A stretch of 64,000 nucleotides of DNA from Rickettsia endosymbiont of Gonocerus acuteangulatus (GTDB lineage: Bacteria > Pseudomonadota > Alphaproteobacteria > Rickettsiales > Rickettsiaceae). Below the pieces are notes generated by a model that saw nothing but the letters and a program-made list of their open reading frames with translations, was not told the DNA's origin and did no database searches. The translations under genes and the position numbers were made by a program. Where the stretch lies: NCBI RefSeq assembly GCF_964026435.1, contig NZ_OZ032147.1:992001-1056000 (forward strand), given 5' to 3'. Positions 49,431-60,192 of this stretch are shown piece by piece (positions within the stretch are counted from its first letter, which is position 1; each line of letters opens with the position of its first letter).

Positions 49431-49991
49431 TTAAAGCCCACTCCATCTTTTAATTAGATTAGTTTCGATATCGAAAAGGTCTAAAACTCTAGCGATAGAG
49501 TGGTTTATTATATCATCTATCTCTTTAGGTTTGCTATAAAAAGCCGGCATTGGTGGTGCTATAATTCCGCCATAATTTGCTACTTTCAGCATATTTTCAA
49601 TATGTCCTGTATGCAAAGGTGTTTCGCGAGTCATTAAAACGAGTTTTCTTTTATCTTTTAATACTACTCCTGCTGCTCTAGTAATTAAATTATCTTCCAT
49701 TGTATGAGCAACGCTAGCTAAAGTCCTCATACTGCATGGTGCTATTATCATGCCAGAAGTTTTAAACGAACCGCTTGCAATAGCAGCTCCTATAGCTTTA
49801 TTACTATAATGATAATTTGCAAGAGCTTTTACCTTTTCTATAGAATATTCAGTTTCAGCTTTTATAGTAAGAGCGGCTCCATCTGAAATAATTAGATGAG
49901 TCTCTATATTTTGTTCTTTTAATACTTCAAGTAAATGGATACCATATATTGCCCCTGAAGCTCCAGAAATTGCTATAATAATTTTTTTCAT
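49431..49991 (-). CDS. ubiX: Flavin prenyltransferase UbiX
   Basis: This makes the prenylated FMN cofactor used by the UbiD decarboxylase in ubiquinone synthesis. It has 186 residues. The N-terminal FMN motif is [62 protein letters not shown] is the family signature region (given here only as a reference span, residues about 80-123), and [13 protein letters not shown] follows. It has a good match in length and motifs. Confidence 0.94.
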   Translation of the reverse strand: MKKIIIAISGASGAIYGIHLLEVLKEQNIETHLIISDGAALTIKAETEYSIEKVKALANYHYSNKAIGAAIASGSFKTSGMIIAPCSMRTLASVAHTMEDNLITRAAGVVLKDKRKLVLMTRETPLHTGHIENMLKVANYGGIIAPPMPAFYSKPKEIDDIINHSIARVLDLFDIETNLIKRWSGL

Positions 49992-50054
49992 CGATATTTT
50001 TACAATTTATTAGTTTAGTATATAATAAAAAAAATTATATAAAACAAATTATAT

Positions 50055-52001
50055 ATGCAAATAGCAAAGATATTATTACCAGCAGTAAAATTATTTCCTC
50101 TAGATTACTTAATAGCTGAAGATTTATCATTAAATATAGGTGATCTTGTTGTAGTACCTTTTAGAAACAAGGAATTAACCGGCATAGTATGGGAGTTTGC
50201 TAATATTCCTGAGATAAAGAAGCTAAAAACTATAAAAGAAAAAGTACCGCTAAATTTAACTATAACTTCAGAAGTTTTAGACTTAATTAAATGGATGAGT
50301 AATTACTATATGGCTGAGCTTGGTAGTATAGCTAAATTAGTATTACCAGTAGATATAGCCGAAAAGCCAATTAAAGTTAAAGAACAGAAAATAAATAATA
50401 ATTTTACGTTGCCTGATTTATCAGAAGAGCAAAAACAGGCGTTACAAATGTTAAACGATAGTAATAAACCAATTCTTATTAAAGGTGTTACTGGTTCAGG
50501 TAAAACAGAAGTTTATTTTCATCTAATAGCAGAATATTTAGCGAAAGGTAAGCAAGCACTTGTGATGCTTCCAGAAATAGCACTAAGCACGCAAATTATT
50601 AATCGTTTTAAGGAGCGTTTTGGGTTTGATCCTATAATATGGAATTCAAGCGTTACAAAAGCTCAAAAGAAAATGATTCTAAGAGGCATATTAGAGGATA
50701 AAGTTAAGATAGTAATTGGGGCTAGGAGTAGCTTATTTTTGCCTTTTAAAAAACTTGGATTAATAGTTATTGATGAAGAGCATGACGATTCTTATAAACA
50801 AGATGATGGTGTATTATATAATGCAAGAGATACTGCTATAGTTAGAAGTACATTTGATAAAGCACAAATAGTTTTATGTTCGGCAACGCCCTCTATTGAG
50901 ACAATATATAATGCAAATATAGGAAAATATAGTTTAATTAGCTTAAGTAGTAGATATAAAAACGCTGTTTTACCAAATATTGAAATGATTGACATGACAA
51001 AGGAGGAGTTACCTAAAAATTGTTATTTGTCTAATATTTTAATAAAAGCTATTAAAAAGAATCTAGAAAACAAAGAGCAAACGCTTTTATTTCTCAATAG
51101 AAGAGGTTATGCCCCTTTAATGCTATGTAAATCTTGCGGTCATAGATTTACTTGTAAATATTGCTCTAGCTGGATGGTAGTGCATAAAAACTCCAAAAAG
51201 CTTGAATGTCATCATTGTGGTTATCAAAGTAAAATTTTTAACTCTTGCCCTGAATGCTTAGAAGATGAATCTTTAGCTATTTGCGGTCCTGGAATAGAAC
51301 GTATAGAGGAAGAGGCAAAAACGCTTTTTCCAAATAGTAAAATTGCTGTGATAAGTAAGGATCATGTTAAAAATCCAGAAAAGATAGCTCAGCTTCTACA
51401 TCAAATGGAAAATCTAGAAATTGATATATTAATAGGAACACAAATGATAACAAAAGGTTATCATTTTCCAAATCTTACTTTAGTTGGAGTAGTTGATGCT
51501 GATCTTGGAAGTAATCATGTTGATCTTAGATCAAGTGAGAGGGCTTTTCAGTTGCTTCATCAAGTAGGTGGTAGAGCAGGGCGAGGAAACTCTAAAGGTA
51601 TGGTATATTTACAAAGCTATTATCCTGATAATATTATTTTTAGCTATATTAAAGATGAGCGAGAAGATAACTTTTTTGTCAACGAGTTAGAAGTAAGAAA
51701 AACTGCTGATATGCTGCCATTCTCGAAAATGGCATCAATAATTCTATCCGGTACAAATGAGCATAAGATTTTAGAAATTGCTAAGAATATGGTACGAATT
51801 GCTCCAGAAGCACAGGTGAAAATTTTAGGACCAGCAAGCTCGTTAATGTCAAAACTTGCTGGTAAATATCGCTTCCGAATACTTATTATTGCTGATAAAA
51901 AATTTAATCTGCAAAAATATTTAAAATTTTGGTTAGAGCAAGTTAAAATTCCATCCTTTTGTCATATAAAAATAGATGTCGACCCAAAAAGTTTTTATTA
52001 G
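50055..52001 (+). CDS. priA: Primosomal helicase PriA
   Basis: This restarts stalled replication forks. It has 648 residues. The N-terminal DNA-binding domain is followed by Walker [17 protein letters not shown] (about 143-158), DEEHD in [17 protein letters not shown] (about 237-253) and a zinc-binding insert with paired CxxC motifs ([25 protein letters not shown]). The motor motif [20 protein letters not shown] completes it. Its stop overlaps the convergent gene at 51998 by 4 bases. Confidence 0.96.
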   Translation: MQIAKILLPAVKLFPLDYLIAEDLSLNIGDLVVVPFRNKELTGIVWEFANIPEIKKLKTIKEKVPLNLTITSEVLDLIKWMSNYYMAELGSIAKLVLPVDIAEKPIKVKEQKINNNFTLPDLSEEQKQALQMLNDSNKPILIKGVTGSGKTEVYFHLIAEYLAKGKQALVMLPEIALSTQIINRFKERFGFDPIIWNSSVTKAQKKMILRGILEDKVKIVIGARSSLFLPFKKLGLIVIDEEHDDSYKQDDGVLYNARDTAIVRSTFDKAQIVLCSATPSIETIYNANIGKYSLISLSSRYKNAVLPNIEMIDMTKEELPKNCYLSNILIKAIKKNLENKEQTLLFLNRRGYAPLMLCKSCGHRFTCKYCSSWMVVHKNSKKLECHHCGYQSKIFNSCPECLEDESLAICGPGIERIEEEAKTLFPNSKIAVISKDHVKNPEKIAQLLHQMENLEIDILIGTQMITKGYHFPNLTLVGVVDADLGSNHVDLRSSERAFQLLHQVGGRAGRGNSKGMVYLQSYYPDNIIFSYIKDEREDNFFVNELEVRKTADMLPFSKMASIILSGTNEHKILEIAKNMVRIAPEAQVKILGPASSLMSKLAGKYRFRILIIADKKFNLQKYLKFWLEQVKIPSFCHIKIDVDPKSFY

Positions 52002-52651
52002 CCTTTTTGTTGAACTTTGCTTTTAGATTTAGTTTTTTTAGGTTGGATCTTACTTTCTAAAAGTTTTTTTGCTGTATATTTTGCAGTTAAAGATCTAGTA
52101 GTACCTCGTACTTCTTCTTTAGCTTCTTTAGTATTTTGTTTAGCATTTTTTACTGCTTTCATATAGTAACGCACTTTCTGAAGTTCGTCAGTATATTCTT
52201 TATTACCTATATTTTTGATAGCTTTTAAACTGTGCTTTAAAACATTACCAATATTTTTCCAAAGAAGAGTTTTATCTGTTTTTGTAGGTTCTTCACACCA
52301 TTTATCTAGTTCTTTTAGCTTTGCTTCTACTATAGGCAAAACAGTTAATTTTTGAGATTCTTTTATACTAGGATCTATATGATCTAATTTCCTGTTGTAA
52401 GTTTCAATGATATCAGTTACTTTTTCTTCAAATTCTTTATGATGTCTCGTCTGCTTTAAATTAGCTTTTACCTCTTCATCCGTTGATAATTCCTTAAGTG
52501 TAGAAATTATACCATGTAACCGCTGTTCTTGAATATCGGCAAAAGTTTTGTGTAAAGCATCTTGTTTTTCTTGCCTGTTTGCATTAATTTTATCTTCTTC
52601 CTTTTTAGGTTTTGCTTCAAAAAAATTTTTTATACCGTCTATTATACCCAT
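51998..52651 (-). CDS. Lys-rich helical hypothetical protein
   Basis: This encodes 217 residues with no signal peptide. The start [20 protein letters not shown] could be an amphipathic helix. The remainder is charged helical sequence with coiled-coil tendency ([34 protein letters not shown]). The C-terminus is strongly basic ([13 protein letters not shown]). I do not recognise it. The small, basic, helical character is compatible with a secreted or nucleic-acid-binding rickettsial protein. It is convergent with priA and overlaps it by 4 bases. Confidence 0.65.
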   Translation of the reverse strand: MGIIDGIKNFFEAKPKKEEDKINANRQEKQDALHKTFADIQEQRLHGIISTLKELSTDEEVKANLKQTRHHKEFEEKVTDIIETYNRKLDHIDPSIKESQKLTVLPIVEAKLKELDKWCEEPTKTDKTLLWKNIGNVLKHSLKAIKNIGNKEYTDELQKVRYYMKAVKNAKQNTKEAKEEVRGTTRSLTAKYTAKKLLESKIQPKKTKSKSKVQQKG

Positions 52652-53181
52652 AATAAATATCCTAAATAAATTTAACCATATTAAAATATAACTACTAATA
52701 GTTTATAGTTTTCAAATCTATTTTATCAAAATATAAAAATTTCTTTTTGTGGTGCGATATTTTTACTATGGGATATAAAGTTATTATAAATGATTTTGCT
52801 ACCTATTTTCATCTATAGGTAATTTAGTAGGGTTAAATTTAATTCCTTGTTCATTGATATAATTAACAACGCTTTTTAAGTAATGTCCCAAATTAGCAGC
52901 ATTTAAATAGGTGAATACTGGATCTTTAGCTACTAAATAAAAAGGTTTTGTTACTCCTGAGCTTCTAATACTATCTAGTCCTTCAAAATCCCATATACTT
53001 TCTCCTGGCCTTAGAAGCCATTTTAAAACATTTACTTCCCCCATATGCAGGCTTGTAATGAAGTTCTATATGGTCCAAAACGATCTCTAATATGTACATT
53101 ATCAATTCCTTCAACAGGAGGTCCATCATTTATGCTAGGATCTAATGCGATTTCAGTATAAGCAGCATTAGTTTTTTTCAT

Positions 53182-54291
53182 CAAAACTTACGCTATGAGT
53201 AAAAAAGTGATAAATTATTGTAAAAATAATTAAACATGTCAAAGAGGATAAAGTTGCAAGCAATACCAATTAATAGGACAGATTATTGTCAATTTTTAAT
53301 AGTTAGCCAAAAGAATTATAGTTTAACCTACTACGCTGAACATGCAAAGAAATGTAGTCATGATGTTATTAATAGATTTTTAAGGAATGAAAAATATACA
53401 CCTTCTTTGTTATGGGAACACATCAAGAATGATGTTATTTTTTCATCTAATGGATATACAATATTTGATGATACGGTTTTAAATAAAAGGAATACGAAGC
53501 AAATAGAAATTGCAAGATCGCAGTACAGTGGAGCTACAGGTAGAGTTACTAAAGGTATAGGAGTAGTGAGTCTGGTATATTATAACCCTGATATTAATAA
53601 GTTTTGGGTAATAGATTATCGAATTTTTGCACCTGATCATGATGGAGCAACAAAACTAGAACACCTATTAAACATGTTAAATAATGCTGTTTATAGCAAG
53701 AAGATTCCTTTTCAAACAGTACTTTTTGACACATGGTATTCTACACACAAAATTATGCAACATGTTGACTCTCTGGGGAAATATTATTATGCCCCTATTA
53801 AAGCCAATAGAAACGTTAGTAAAACGCACGATTCTAAACCTTATAAAGCTGTAAAAGAGTTGACATTTTCAGATGAAGAGATCAGGCATGGAGTAGAGAT
53901 TCATATAAAAGGCTTTGCTAAAAATAAGCATGTTAATTTGTTTAAATTTACTGTTTCTACCAACAGAGTTGAGTATGTTGTTACCAATAACAAAACTCAC
54001 AAATCTTCTAAAGCTGCACAAGATGAGTGTGGCTTTCGATGGGTAATTGAGAGCATGCACAGAGAAATTAAGCAACTTACTGGGATAGAACGTTGTCAAT
54101 GCAGGAAACAGCGTATTCAACGTAATCATATTAGTTGGGCATTTTTAGTTTGGGCATTTCTCAAAAGGACTGCAAATACAATCGGTAAAACGGTTTACCA
54201 AATAAAGTTAGGGCTTTTAGATAAATATATGCAACAACAGCTGCGTTCTCCATCTTTACGATATTTAGAACCAAACATAGCGTAAGTTTTG
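53182..54291 (+). mobile_element. IS4-like element, copy E
   Basis: This is a 1110-bp element with CAAAACTTACGCTATG termini and TCAT duplicated at 53178-53181 and 54292-54295. It is inserted in the ankyrin-like pseudogene. Confidence 0.95.
53236..54285 (+). CDS. IS4/IS701-like DDE transposase
   Basis: This encodes 349 residues, identical to the copy at 15384 except for LLDKY in place of LLDDY near residue 328. The catalytic regions are intact. Confidence 0.9.
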   Translation: MSKRIKLQAIPINRTDYCQFLIVSQKNYSLTYYAEHAKKCSHDVINRFLRNEKYTPSLLWEHIKNDVIFSSNGYTIFDDTVLNKRNTKQIEIARSQYSGATGRVTKGIGVVSLVYYNPDINKFWVIDYRIFAPDHDGATKLEHLLNMLNNAVYSKKIPFQTVLFDTWYSTHKIMQHVDSLGKYYYAPIKANRNVSKTHDSKPYKAVKELTFSDEEIRHGVEIHIKGFAKNKHVNLFKFTVSTNRVEYVVTNNKTHKSSKAAQDECGFRWVIESMHREIKQLTGIERCQCRKQRIQRNHISWAFLVWAFLKRTANTIGKTVYQIKLGLLDKYMQQQLRSPSLRYLEPNIA

Positions 54292-54428
54292 TCATTAAAT
54301 TTAATATTTGGTCTAACCTTTTTTCGTTTACCGGAGCATTTAGTATATAATCTAATCATCTAATACAATAACCACATATTTTGTTTTAACACTTTACAAG
54401 TGCTTTTAAAAAATTACTTGACCAGCCT

Positions 54429-54738
54429 TTAATTTGCGTCTCCAACTAAAATGTTAGTCACTCTTGGATAATCAAATTTTTCTTCATTACTCATCAAATA
54501 AATAGGTACATAACTATATTTATTATTTAAGCTAGACCAATATTTCTGAGTATTTATCATAAGAAGGCATTATTATTGATAAATCTTTAAAGTTATATAA
54601 GTTTTCTTCTTTTTTATTTATATTATTTGCATTTACAGGTAATATAATATTTACTACCACTAGAAAATTATAATTTTTTTTATCACAATATTTATTATAT
54701 AAATTAATGAGACTTAATAATATGTAGATAATAATCAA
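54429..54738 (-). pseudogene. Fragment resembling the N-terminus of a glycosyltransferase-like protein
   Basis: One frame (TTG 54738 to 54532) contains LSIIMPSYDKYSE. After a one-base shift the next continues KYWSSLNNKYSYVPIYLMSNEEKFDYPRVTNILVG to TAA at 54429. The pattern PSYDKYSxxW, then PIYLxSN and INILVGD, resembles a family of bacterial glycosyltransferase-like proteins with SYDxYSDLW at their N-terminus. Everything C-terminal is absent. The identification is weak. Confidence 0.35.
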
Positions 54739-54786
54739 TATGTAAAGTTGACAAAATAAGAATGTTGAATAATCAAGAGAATTTAT

Positions 54787-55764
54787 ATGTACCCACTTAT
54801 TAGACTTAGAAGAAATAGAAAAGCTGCTTGGCTTCGTGATTTAGTTGCTGAAACTACTCTTAGAGTAGAAGATTTGGTATTACCTTTATTTGTTGTGGAA
54901 GGGCATAATCAGAGACAAGAAATTAAAACTTTGCCAGGTATATATCGCCTGTCTATAGATCAGGTGATAGAAACGGCAAGAAAAGCAGCTGATCTTGGTA
55001 TCAAAGCTATTGCTTTGTTTCCGTGTATTGATCAAAGTTTAAAAAACGAGAATGGTGACGAAGCTTATAATCTAGATAATTTAATGTGCCGTACTATAAG
55101 AAGTATTAAAAATGCTGGGATTGATATTGGAATAATATGTGATGTAGCACTTGATCCTTATACTACGCACGGGCATGATGGCATAATATATAATGGCGAA
55201 GTGGATAATGATAAATCAGTAAAAGCCTTATGCAACCAGGCTTTAACTCTTGCAAAAGCTGGTGTTGATATTGTTGCTCCTTCTGACATGATGGATGGTA
55301 GAATTATGGCTATAAGAGAGTATCTTGATAAGGAGCATTTTACCAATGTTGGGATTCTTGCCTATGCTGCTAAATATGCTTCAAGTTTTTACGGTTTATA
55401 TCGTGATGCAGTCGGTAGTACTAAGAAAACTTATTTAGATAAGGCAAGTTATCAATTGGACATACGAAATATTAAAGAAGCAATGCTTGAGATTGAACAT
55501 GATATAGCAGAGGGAGCTGATATGGTCATGGTTAAGCCTGGTATGATGTTTTTAGATGTTATTCGTGAAGCGGCTAATAACTTTAATACTAAAATCTTTG
55601 CTTATCAAATTACTGCAGAATATGCCATGTTAAAATTTGCAGCAAATGCCGGAGTTATAGATTTCGAAAAAGGTTTATTAGAATCATTAATTAGTTTTAA
55701 AAGAGCAGGGGCAAGCGGCATATTTACGTATGCTGCTCTTGAAGCAGCTGAACTATACCTTTGA
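54787..55764 (+). CDS. hemB: Delta-aminolevulinic acid dehydratase (porphobilinogen synthase)
   Basis: This condenses two 5-aminolevulinates to porphobilinogen in haem synthesis. It has 325 residues. The active-site lysines are in YAAKYASSFYG (about 198) and MVMVKPGMMFLD (about 250). The metal-loop reads DVALDPYTTHGHDG, with Asp and Ala where zinc enzymes have cysteines, so this is the magnesium-dependent type found in alphaproteobacteria. A palindromic repeat begins at its stop codon. Confidence 0.96.
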   Translation: MYPLIRLRRNRKAAWLRDLVAETTLRVEDLVLPLFVVEGHNQRQEIKTLPGIYRLSIDQVIETARKAADLGIKAIALFPCIDQSLKNENGDEAYNLDNLMCRTIRSIKNAGIDIGIICDVALDPYTTHGHDGIIYNGEVDNDKSVKALCNQALTLAKAGVDIVAPSDMMDGRIMAIREYLDKEHFTNVGILAYAAKYASSFYGLYRDAVGSTKKTYLDKASYQLDIRNIKEAMLEIEHDIAEGADMVMVKPGMMFLDVIREAANNFNTKIFAYQITAEYAMLKFAANAGVIDFEKGLLESLISFKRAGASGIFTYAALEAAELYL

Positions 55765-55872
55765 TACTTCAAGATTTGGCAAGCCAAATTTCGGGATACG
55801 TCTTTGCTCACGTAGTTTATCTACGTTCCGCAAACTCACCGCTTATTTGACTTACCAACTTTTGAAGTATTC
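55763..55872. repeat. Palindromic repeat (GATACTTCAA ... TTTGAAGTAT)
   Basis: GATACTTCAAGATTTGGCAA at the left and TACCAACTTTTGAAGTAT at the right are imperfect mirror arms. The centre GCTCACGTAGTTTATCTACG, then TTCCGCAAACTCACCG, resembles 27421-27460. The left arm touches the hemB stop codon. Confidence 0.7.
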
Positions 55873-55913
55873 GCGGTATACTTAAGAAATAAATTATTTT
55901 TAGAGAGGTAAAA

Positions 55914-57434
55914 ATGGCTACAAGCAATAAACCATTACTAAAAAATAGAGTTGAAACTTTAGAGCCTGAATTAAGTTCAGATAAAAAATCAGCTTTTAAA
56001 AATTGGAAATTTTTAAAGCCTAAAAGTGGTGGTGCTAATGAAGCAGGGGAGTACGGTGGAGTATATCAAAGTGCGGATAGTAACATTACTGCAATGATAA
56101 AACAAGAAGCTTCATCATCAAAAAATATAGCTGAATTTTTAGGGTCTAAATTTTTTGCAGCAATAAGCCCTGGTAACGGTGCTGAAGTTAGTTTAATTGC
56201 TCCAGATGGTTTTAGCAAATCTAAAAATAGTGATTCACAAATATATGTTAAATCTGAATTCTTTAAGAATTACAGTAGTGATATGTATGTGGATATGGAT
56301 AAACATATGTCTGCTGAAACTAAACCAAGTTCTTGGTTTAGAAAAGATGGGGGCAGACCGCTTTTTATGGGAGCCCGAAATAAATTATTTAGAACTTTAG
56401 AAAATGCTTTTAAAGAAGTTAAATATCAAAATTTTGAAAATATCATGCCGACAAGTTTGTTGATTGGTGATTTTGATATACATGTCGGAAATATAGGGGT
56501 TATTAGAGATGAGAAAAATCCAAAAATTTTACCTAAATTAGTAAGAATTGATTTTGCTGGTAGTTTTGATAAATTAACAAATCAAATTTATTCTCATTCA
56601 AGAATGAGGCATTTACCTGGCTTTGGTTCTACTAATCACTTTAGAGAATTTCCGTCTAAATTAAGAAGAAGTCCTGAACTTGGTGATAGTTTAATTGCAG
56701 CTTCCAAAATCAATTTAACCAAAACTATTAATGAAAGTTTTGATGAGCTAACTAAATATTATAGTGACGAAGCAATAGCAGGTTTTGCTAAACAAGCTAT
56801 GCCAAGACGATTTAATAAATCTAAAAAAATAACCCCGCAGCAGGTTAAAGATAGCTTATTAGATGTAATGCTAAAAAGGCAGGAGTCTCTAAAAGAATAT
56901 GGTCTTGAAATAAAGTTAACTAATGTAATTTCTAAAAAATACGATTACCCTTATTTTGAAATAAAAGAGCAAGAATTAAAATCGTTAATGAAAGAACATC
57001 CTAATTACTTTGAAAAAATTCTTAAAGGTGAAGAAGGAAAAATAGGAGGGAAAAAACTTAAATTACGAGACAAAGTTAGCTCTACCTTAAATAGAATTTT
57101 AGAAGCTTTAGGGATTAGACCTAGTGCAAAAAAACACTTAATAAAAACAATAAAAAGCTTAAATGAAGAAATTAATAATGAAAAAGATTTAATAGATTTT
57201 TCAAAAGAAATTGAGATAAAAAAAGTTAAAGCACCAACCACAACCAAAGTAAAAACTAAAGAAAAACCAAATTTATTAGATTTAAATGAAGAAGACCTAG
57301 AAGTAATTAAGCACTTAAAAGAAGAGGTTTTAAAACCAACAAAGCAAGATTCAAAATCAAAAACTGCTTCATGGCAAGGTACTGTTAAGGCTAAAAAATC
57401 AGGCAAAAGTAAAAATGAGCAAAGCCATAGTTAG
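55914..57434 (+). CDS. Atypical kinase-like protein with Lys-rich C-terminal tail
   Basis: This encodes 506 residues with no signal peptide. Residues about 44-64 ([20 protein letters not shown]) look like a glycine loop, beta strand and ATP-binding lysine (K63), and [11 protein letters not shown] could hold the pairing Glu. [15 protein letters not shown] (about 183-196) resembles the (H)GDxDxHxGN catalytic loop of ABC1/HipA/PI-kinase-like enzymes, and RIDFAGSFD (about 211-219) the metal-binding DF(G/A). A helical region and a charged tail ([18 protein letters not shown]) follow. This suggests an effector-type protein or lipid kinase, unproven. The start has AGAGAGG eight bases upstream. Confidence 0.65.
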   Translation: MATSNKPLLKNRVETLEPELSSDKKSAFKNWKFLKPKSGGANEAGEYGGVYQSADSNITAMIKQEASSSKNIAEFLGSKFFAAISPGNGAEVSLIAPDGFSKSKNSDSQIYVKSEFFKNYSSDMYVDMDKHMSAETKPSSWFRKDGGRPLFMGARNKLFRTLENAFKEVKYQNFENIMPTSLLIGDFDIHVGNIGVIRDEKNPKILPKLVRIDFAGSFDKLTNQIYSHSRMRHLPGFGSTNHFREFPSKLRRSPELGDSLIAASKINLTKTINESFDELTKYYSDEAIAGFAKQAMPRRFNKSKKITPQQVKDSLLDVMLKRQESLKEYGLEIKLTNVISKKYDYPYFEIKEQELKSLMKEHPNYFEKILKGEEGKIGGKKLKLRDKVSSTLNRILEALGIRPSAKKHLIKTIKSLNEEINNEKDLIDFSKEIEIKKVKAPTTTKVKTKEKPNLLDLNEEDLEVIKHLKEEVLKPTKQDSKSKTASWQGTVKAKKSGKSKNEQSHS

Positions 57435-57560
57435 ATTAGATTTAAATGCGTCTAGAGGTATTTTTATAACTTTTTTTTATTTTATTGAAAGAAAAGGCTA
57501 GACGTTAACAAAAAGATTTGTTATAAGGAATTATCTGAATTTTCCAGATGCTCCTAATGT

Positions 57561-57635
57561 TCCTCGGTAGCTCAGTGGTAGAGCAAACGGCTGTTAACCG
57601 TTCGGTCGCTGGTTCGAGTCCGGCCCGGGGAGCCA
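57561..57635 (+). tRNA. tRNA-Asn (anticodon GTT)
   Basis: This is a 75-nt cloverleaf. The acceptor stem TCCTCGG pairs with CCGGGGA, and a D-arm (AGCTCAGTGGTAGAGC), the anticodon arm ACGGCTGTTAACCGT and the T-arm with GGTTCGAGTCC are present. The CCA end is encoded. Confidence 0.97.
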
Positions 57636-57813
57636 GTGCCTATAATATGCTATTTCTTGCAGTTTATCAACCGGGAAAGCCCAGTTATAATCAAAGTTTT
57701 TGTCTCTCAAACTAGGTTCACAAATACAAAATTTAAAAACTCTCTTTTTTCTTTAATAATTCATCATACACACGAAAAAATAATAATAGAGTTTAAAATA
57801 ACATATTAATAAT

Positions 57814-57846
57814 TTGATTAACAAAAAAATAAAATATGTGTATAAT
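57814..57846 (+). promoter_or_regulatory. Possible sigma-70 promoter of the autotransporter gene
   Basis: TTGATT at 57814-57819 and TATAAT at 57841-57846 are 21 bp apart, longer than the ideal 17. TG pairs just before TATAAT could give an extended -10 box. The site is 42 bp before the start codon, and an AGAGAG ribosome site follows. Confidence 0.45.
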
Positions 57847-57887
57847 ACGCATTAATTAAAAATAAATCAATTATTAGAGAGATTAAT

Positions 57888-59693
57888 ATGTTTAATAAAC
57901 TAAATCGCTGTACTCTTGCTTTAATGTTACTAACTAGTAGTATGTCATTTGCTGGACCTTTACTTACCAATGTAGTTGATCCTAACAAATTATATTATGA
58001 TGATGATATTCGTAACGTGATAGAGAATCGTGTGGGCAATAATCCAAATGTATACATTGCACCGTTATATCCAATAGATGCTACAGATGAGTTTGTAGAA
58101 CCAGCTGCTAAAGAAGTCTCTAATAATTTAAATAATGGTATAATATCTTTAATTTATAATGATCTTGGTGGTCATTGGACTGCATCAGTAATACGTAAAG
58201 ATGCATCAGGAGCGGCTGCATTATATTACAACGATCCTAATGGCGGTCCATATACTTCTACATTATTACTTAAAGCAATAAGAGCTTTAAGACCTGATCT
58301 CCAGTTACGTGACTTACAAATACATCAACAAAGTGATGGTACTTCTTGTGGAGCATTTACTGCTGAAGATCTTGTAGTTTTAGCAGAGATGAACGGTGAT
58401 GAGTTGACATTGGAATCAGCAAGAGCATTACTTTCTAATATAACAGATGCTCAAATGCTTCGTAACAAACACGCAGGTATCGCTACTCAAGAAAATAGAG
58501 AGCATGTTATTCAAGAAAATAGAGAGTATTTTGAAGATGAAAATGAAGAGTACGTTTTTAATTCGTCTAAAGATAAAAAATTTGTCGAGCAGTTAAATAA
58601 AGCATTACCAGGTAGTGATGCAGACAAATTTGGTAAGAGTCTTAATGAATTAAGTAATGAGAAAGTAAAAGAAGCTTTTTCTAAATTAACTGATCGTCCA
58701 AAAGAGCGAAATAGCGAAATTATACGTGTGGTGTTAAGACATGCATTAACAGATGCTCATAATTCTGCAATGAGTGCGATACATAGCAGGTTAAGTAATG
58801 GACCTTTAATAGTAGCAGCAGGTGATGATGATGTAGCTAATGATACATGGCAGCATGGCGTATGGGCTAGGGCATCAATTAGTCACAGCAAAGATAAAGC
58901 AAGTAATAAGACAGCAGAATATTTTAGTGGTTATAAAACAAAAGGACATAGTAGTACTATAGGTGTTGATACTTTAATAAACGATAATCTACTTCTTGGT
59001 TTAGCGTATACTAACGCTTACACAGGTATAAAGCCGCAAAATCAAAATGCAGGTAATGTAGACAAAGCCAGAACTAATATATTCTCATTATATAGTTCAT
59101 ATAATATACCAAATTATAATTGGTTTGTAGATGGTACTATATCGTATGCAGAAAGTGTTATAAGAGGTCAAAATGTACGTAATGGTAACGAAGTAGCATC
59201 AAGCAAATATAAATCACATTTATATAGCGGTAGCGTGTTTTTAGGATATAATTATCATACAAGTAATGACATCTATATTACACCAAGTTTAGGTATAACA
59301 GGTTCTTTAATTAAAGATTCTGGATATAAAGAAACTGGAACTAACTTTCAGAATTTAAATGTTGCGAAGAAACATTATAATAAATTAAGCAGCACATTAG
59401 GAGTTAGAACATTTAAGAATATAAATCAAGGTAAGTTAACTATAACACCTGAATTATATAGCTTTGTTAATTATTCTCTGAAAAATAAAACTCCTAGTGT
59501 TAATGCTCAGTTGCAAGGTATAGATGAAACTTTACCAACAATTAACTTTAAGAGTAATAAAGTAGATTATAATTTAGGTGTCGGTCTTTCATTAAAACAT
59601 AATATGATGGAATATGGCATTAATTATACTGCTACTTTTGCTAAAAAGTACGAAGCACATTCAGGTAGTTTAAAAGTACAAGTAAATTTCTAA
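57888..59693 (+). CDS. Autotransporter with a Ulp1/CE-clan cysteine protease passenger
   Basis: This encodes 601 residues. The signal peptide covers residues 1-22 (cut near SFAG). The passenger at about 35-190 shows the CE-clan (C48/C55, SUMO, NEDD8 or ubiquitin deconjugating or acetyltransferase) pattern: His96 in GGHWTA, Asn115/Asp116 in YYNDPNGG, Gln148 and Cys154 in QSDGTSCGAF, with the Q-to-C spacing of 6 seen in Ulp1. A helical linker (about 200-310) leads to an autotransporter beta-barrel from GVWARASISH (about 320) to the terminal aromatic F of VQVNF. The protease would be displayed or released at the bacterial surface and could cut ubiquitin-like modifiers of the host. The substrate is unknown. 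It is a single gene. Confidence 0.85.
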   Translation: MFNKLNRCTLALMLLTSSMSFAGPLLTNVVDPNKLYYDDDIRNVIENRVGNNPNVYIAPLYPIDATDEFVEPAAKEVSNNLNNGIISLIYNDLGGHWTASVIRKDASGAAALYYNDPNGGPYTSTLLLKAIRALRPDLQLRDLQIHQQSDGTSCGAFTAEDLVVLAEMNGDELTLESARALLSNITDAQMLRNKHAGIATQENREHVIQENREYFEDENEEYVFNSSKDKKFVEQLNKALPGSDADKFGKSLNELSNEKVKEAFSKLTDRPKERNSEIIRVVLRHALTDAHNSAMSAIHSRLSNGPLIVAAGDDDVANDTWQHGVWARASISHSKDKASNKTAEYFSGYKTKGHSSTIGVDTLINDNLLLGLAYTNAYTGIKPQNQNAGNVDKARTNIFSLYSSYNIPNYNWFVDGTISYAESVIRGQNVRNGNEVASSKYKSHLYSGSVFLGYNYHTSNDIYITPSLGITGSLIKDSGYKETGTNFQNLNVAKKHYNKLSSTLGVRTFKNINQGKLTITPELYSFVNYSLKNKTPSVNAQLQGIDETLPTINFKSNKVDYNLGVGLSLKHNMMEYGINYTATFAKKYEAHSGSLKVQVNF

Positions 59694-59755
59694 TTTAATC
59701 CTATCTATTGCCAGGCGGTCTTCGACCGCTACGGCTCAATTTTCAATTTTTCCTT

Positions 59756-59918
59756 TGTCATCCTGTGAGGAAATTACGAAGTAATTGACAAAGCAATCCA
59801 GCTAAAAAATACTAATAATATTAGTATTTTTTATTATTTTCTGGATCTAGTTCCTAAGCAACTAGATGACCCCGAGGGCGTTTTTCTATCCACGCAGGCA
59901 ATGCCGCCACGGCATGAC
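59756..59918. repeat. Composite palindromic repeat region
   Basis: TTGTCATCCTGTGAGGAAAT, then ATTATTTTCTGGATCTAG and GCAACTAGATGACCCCGAGG, with CCGCCACGGCATGACAGG at the end, are pieces of the repeats at 17549, 26036 and 37045. The 500-bp gap between the autotransporter and pepP holds this mosaic and otherwise no gene I can support. Confidence 0.6.
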
Positions 59919-60192
59919 AGGGGAAACTGATCCACGCCCCGCTTCCATATTTCTCTACTACTTATCTTGTTATTTTCTTATTTATTAGTTTTAATATTTT
60001 ATTAAATACAATATGCTTACACAGTTAGTAGCTTTTAGCGGCTTTATTACATGGCTCTAAAAAAGTGCTCGATGTTATCTAGTTGCTTGTACCTGCAGAA
60101 TCCAGAAAAGTGGAGAGGTGACAGCAAAAAAATCGAGCCATGCAACAAAGCCAAACAAGCAACTAAATGATAGTGAGCAATAAAAAAAGTTT

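Larger units (their letters stand above)
52799..54355 (-). pseudogene. Ankyrin-like repeat protein remnant, split by an IS4-like element
   Basis: Removing IS4-like copy E (53182-54291, TCAT duplicated) joins LDYILNAPVNEKRLDQILNL to MKKTNAAYTEIALDPSIND. The frame runs to QACIWG and then needs one more G in the G5 run at 53037-53041 to enter GEVNVLKWLLRPGESIWDF. TSLQACIWGEVNVLKWLL resembles an ankyrin unit. The upstream end stops at TGA near 54356, so the 5' part is missing. Three lesions make this a dead fragment. The family call is tentative. Confidence 0.5.

Noticed and set aside
15384-54129. An 86-residue open frame antisense to every IS4-like transposase (16017, 18248, 31318, 53869)
   Set aside because: It recurs only because the element recurs. 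It has no ribosome site and no protein-like composition; it is a shadow of the transposase gene.
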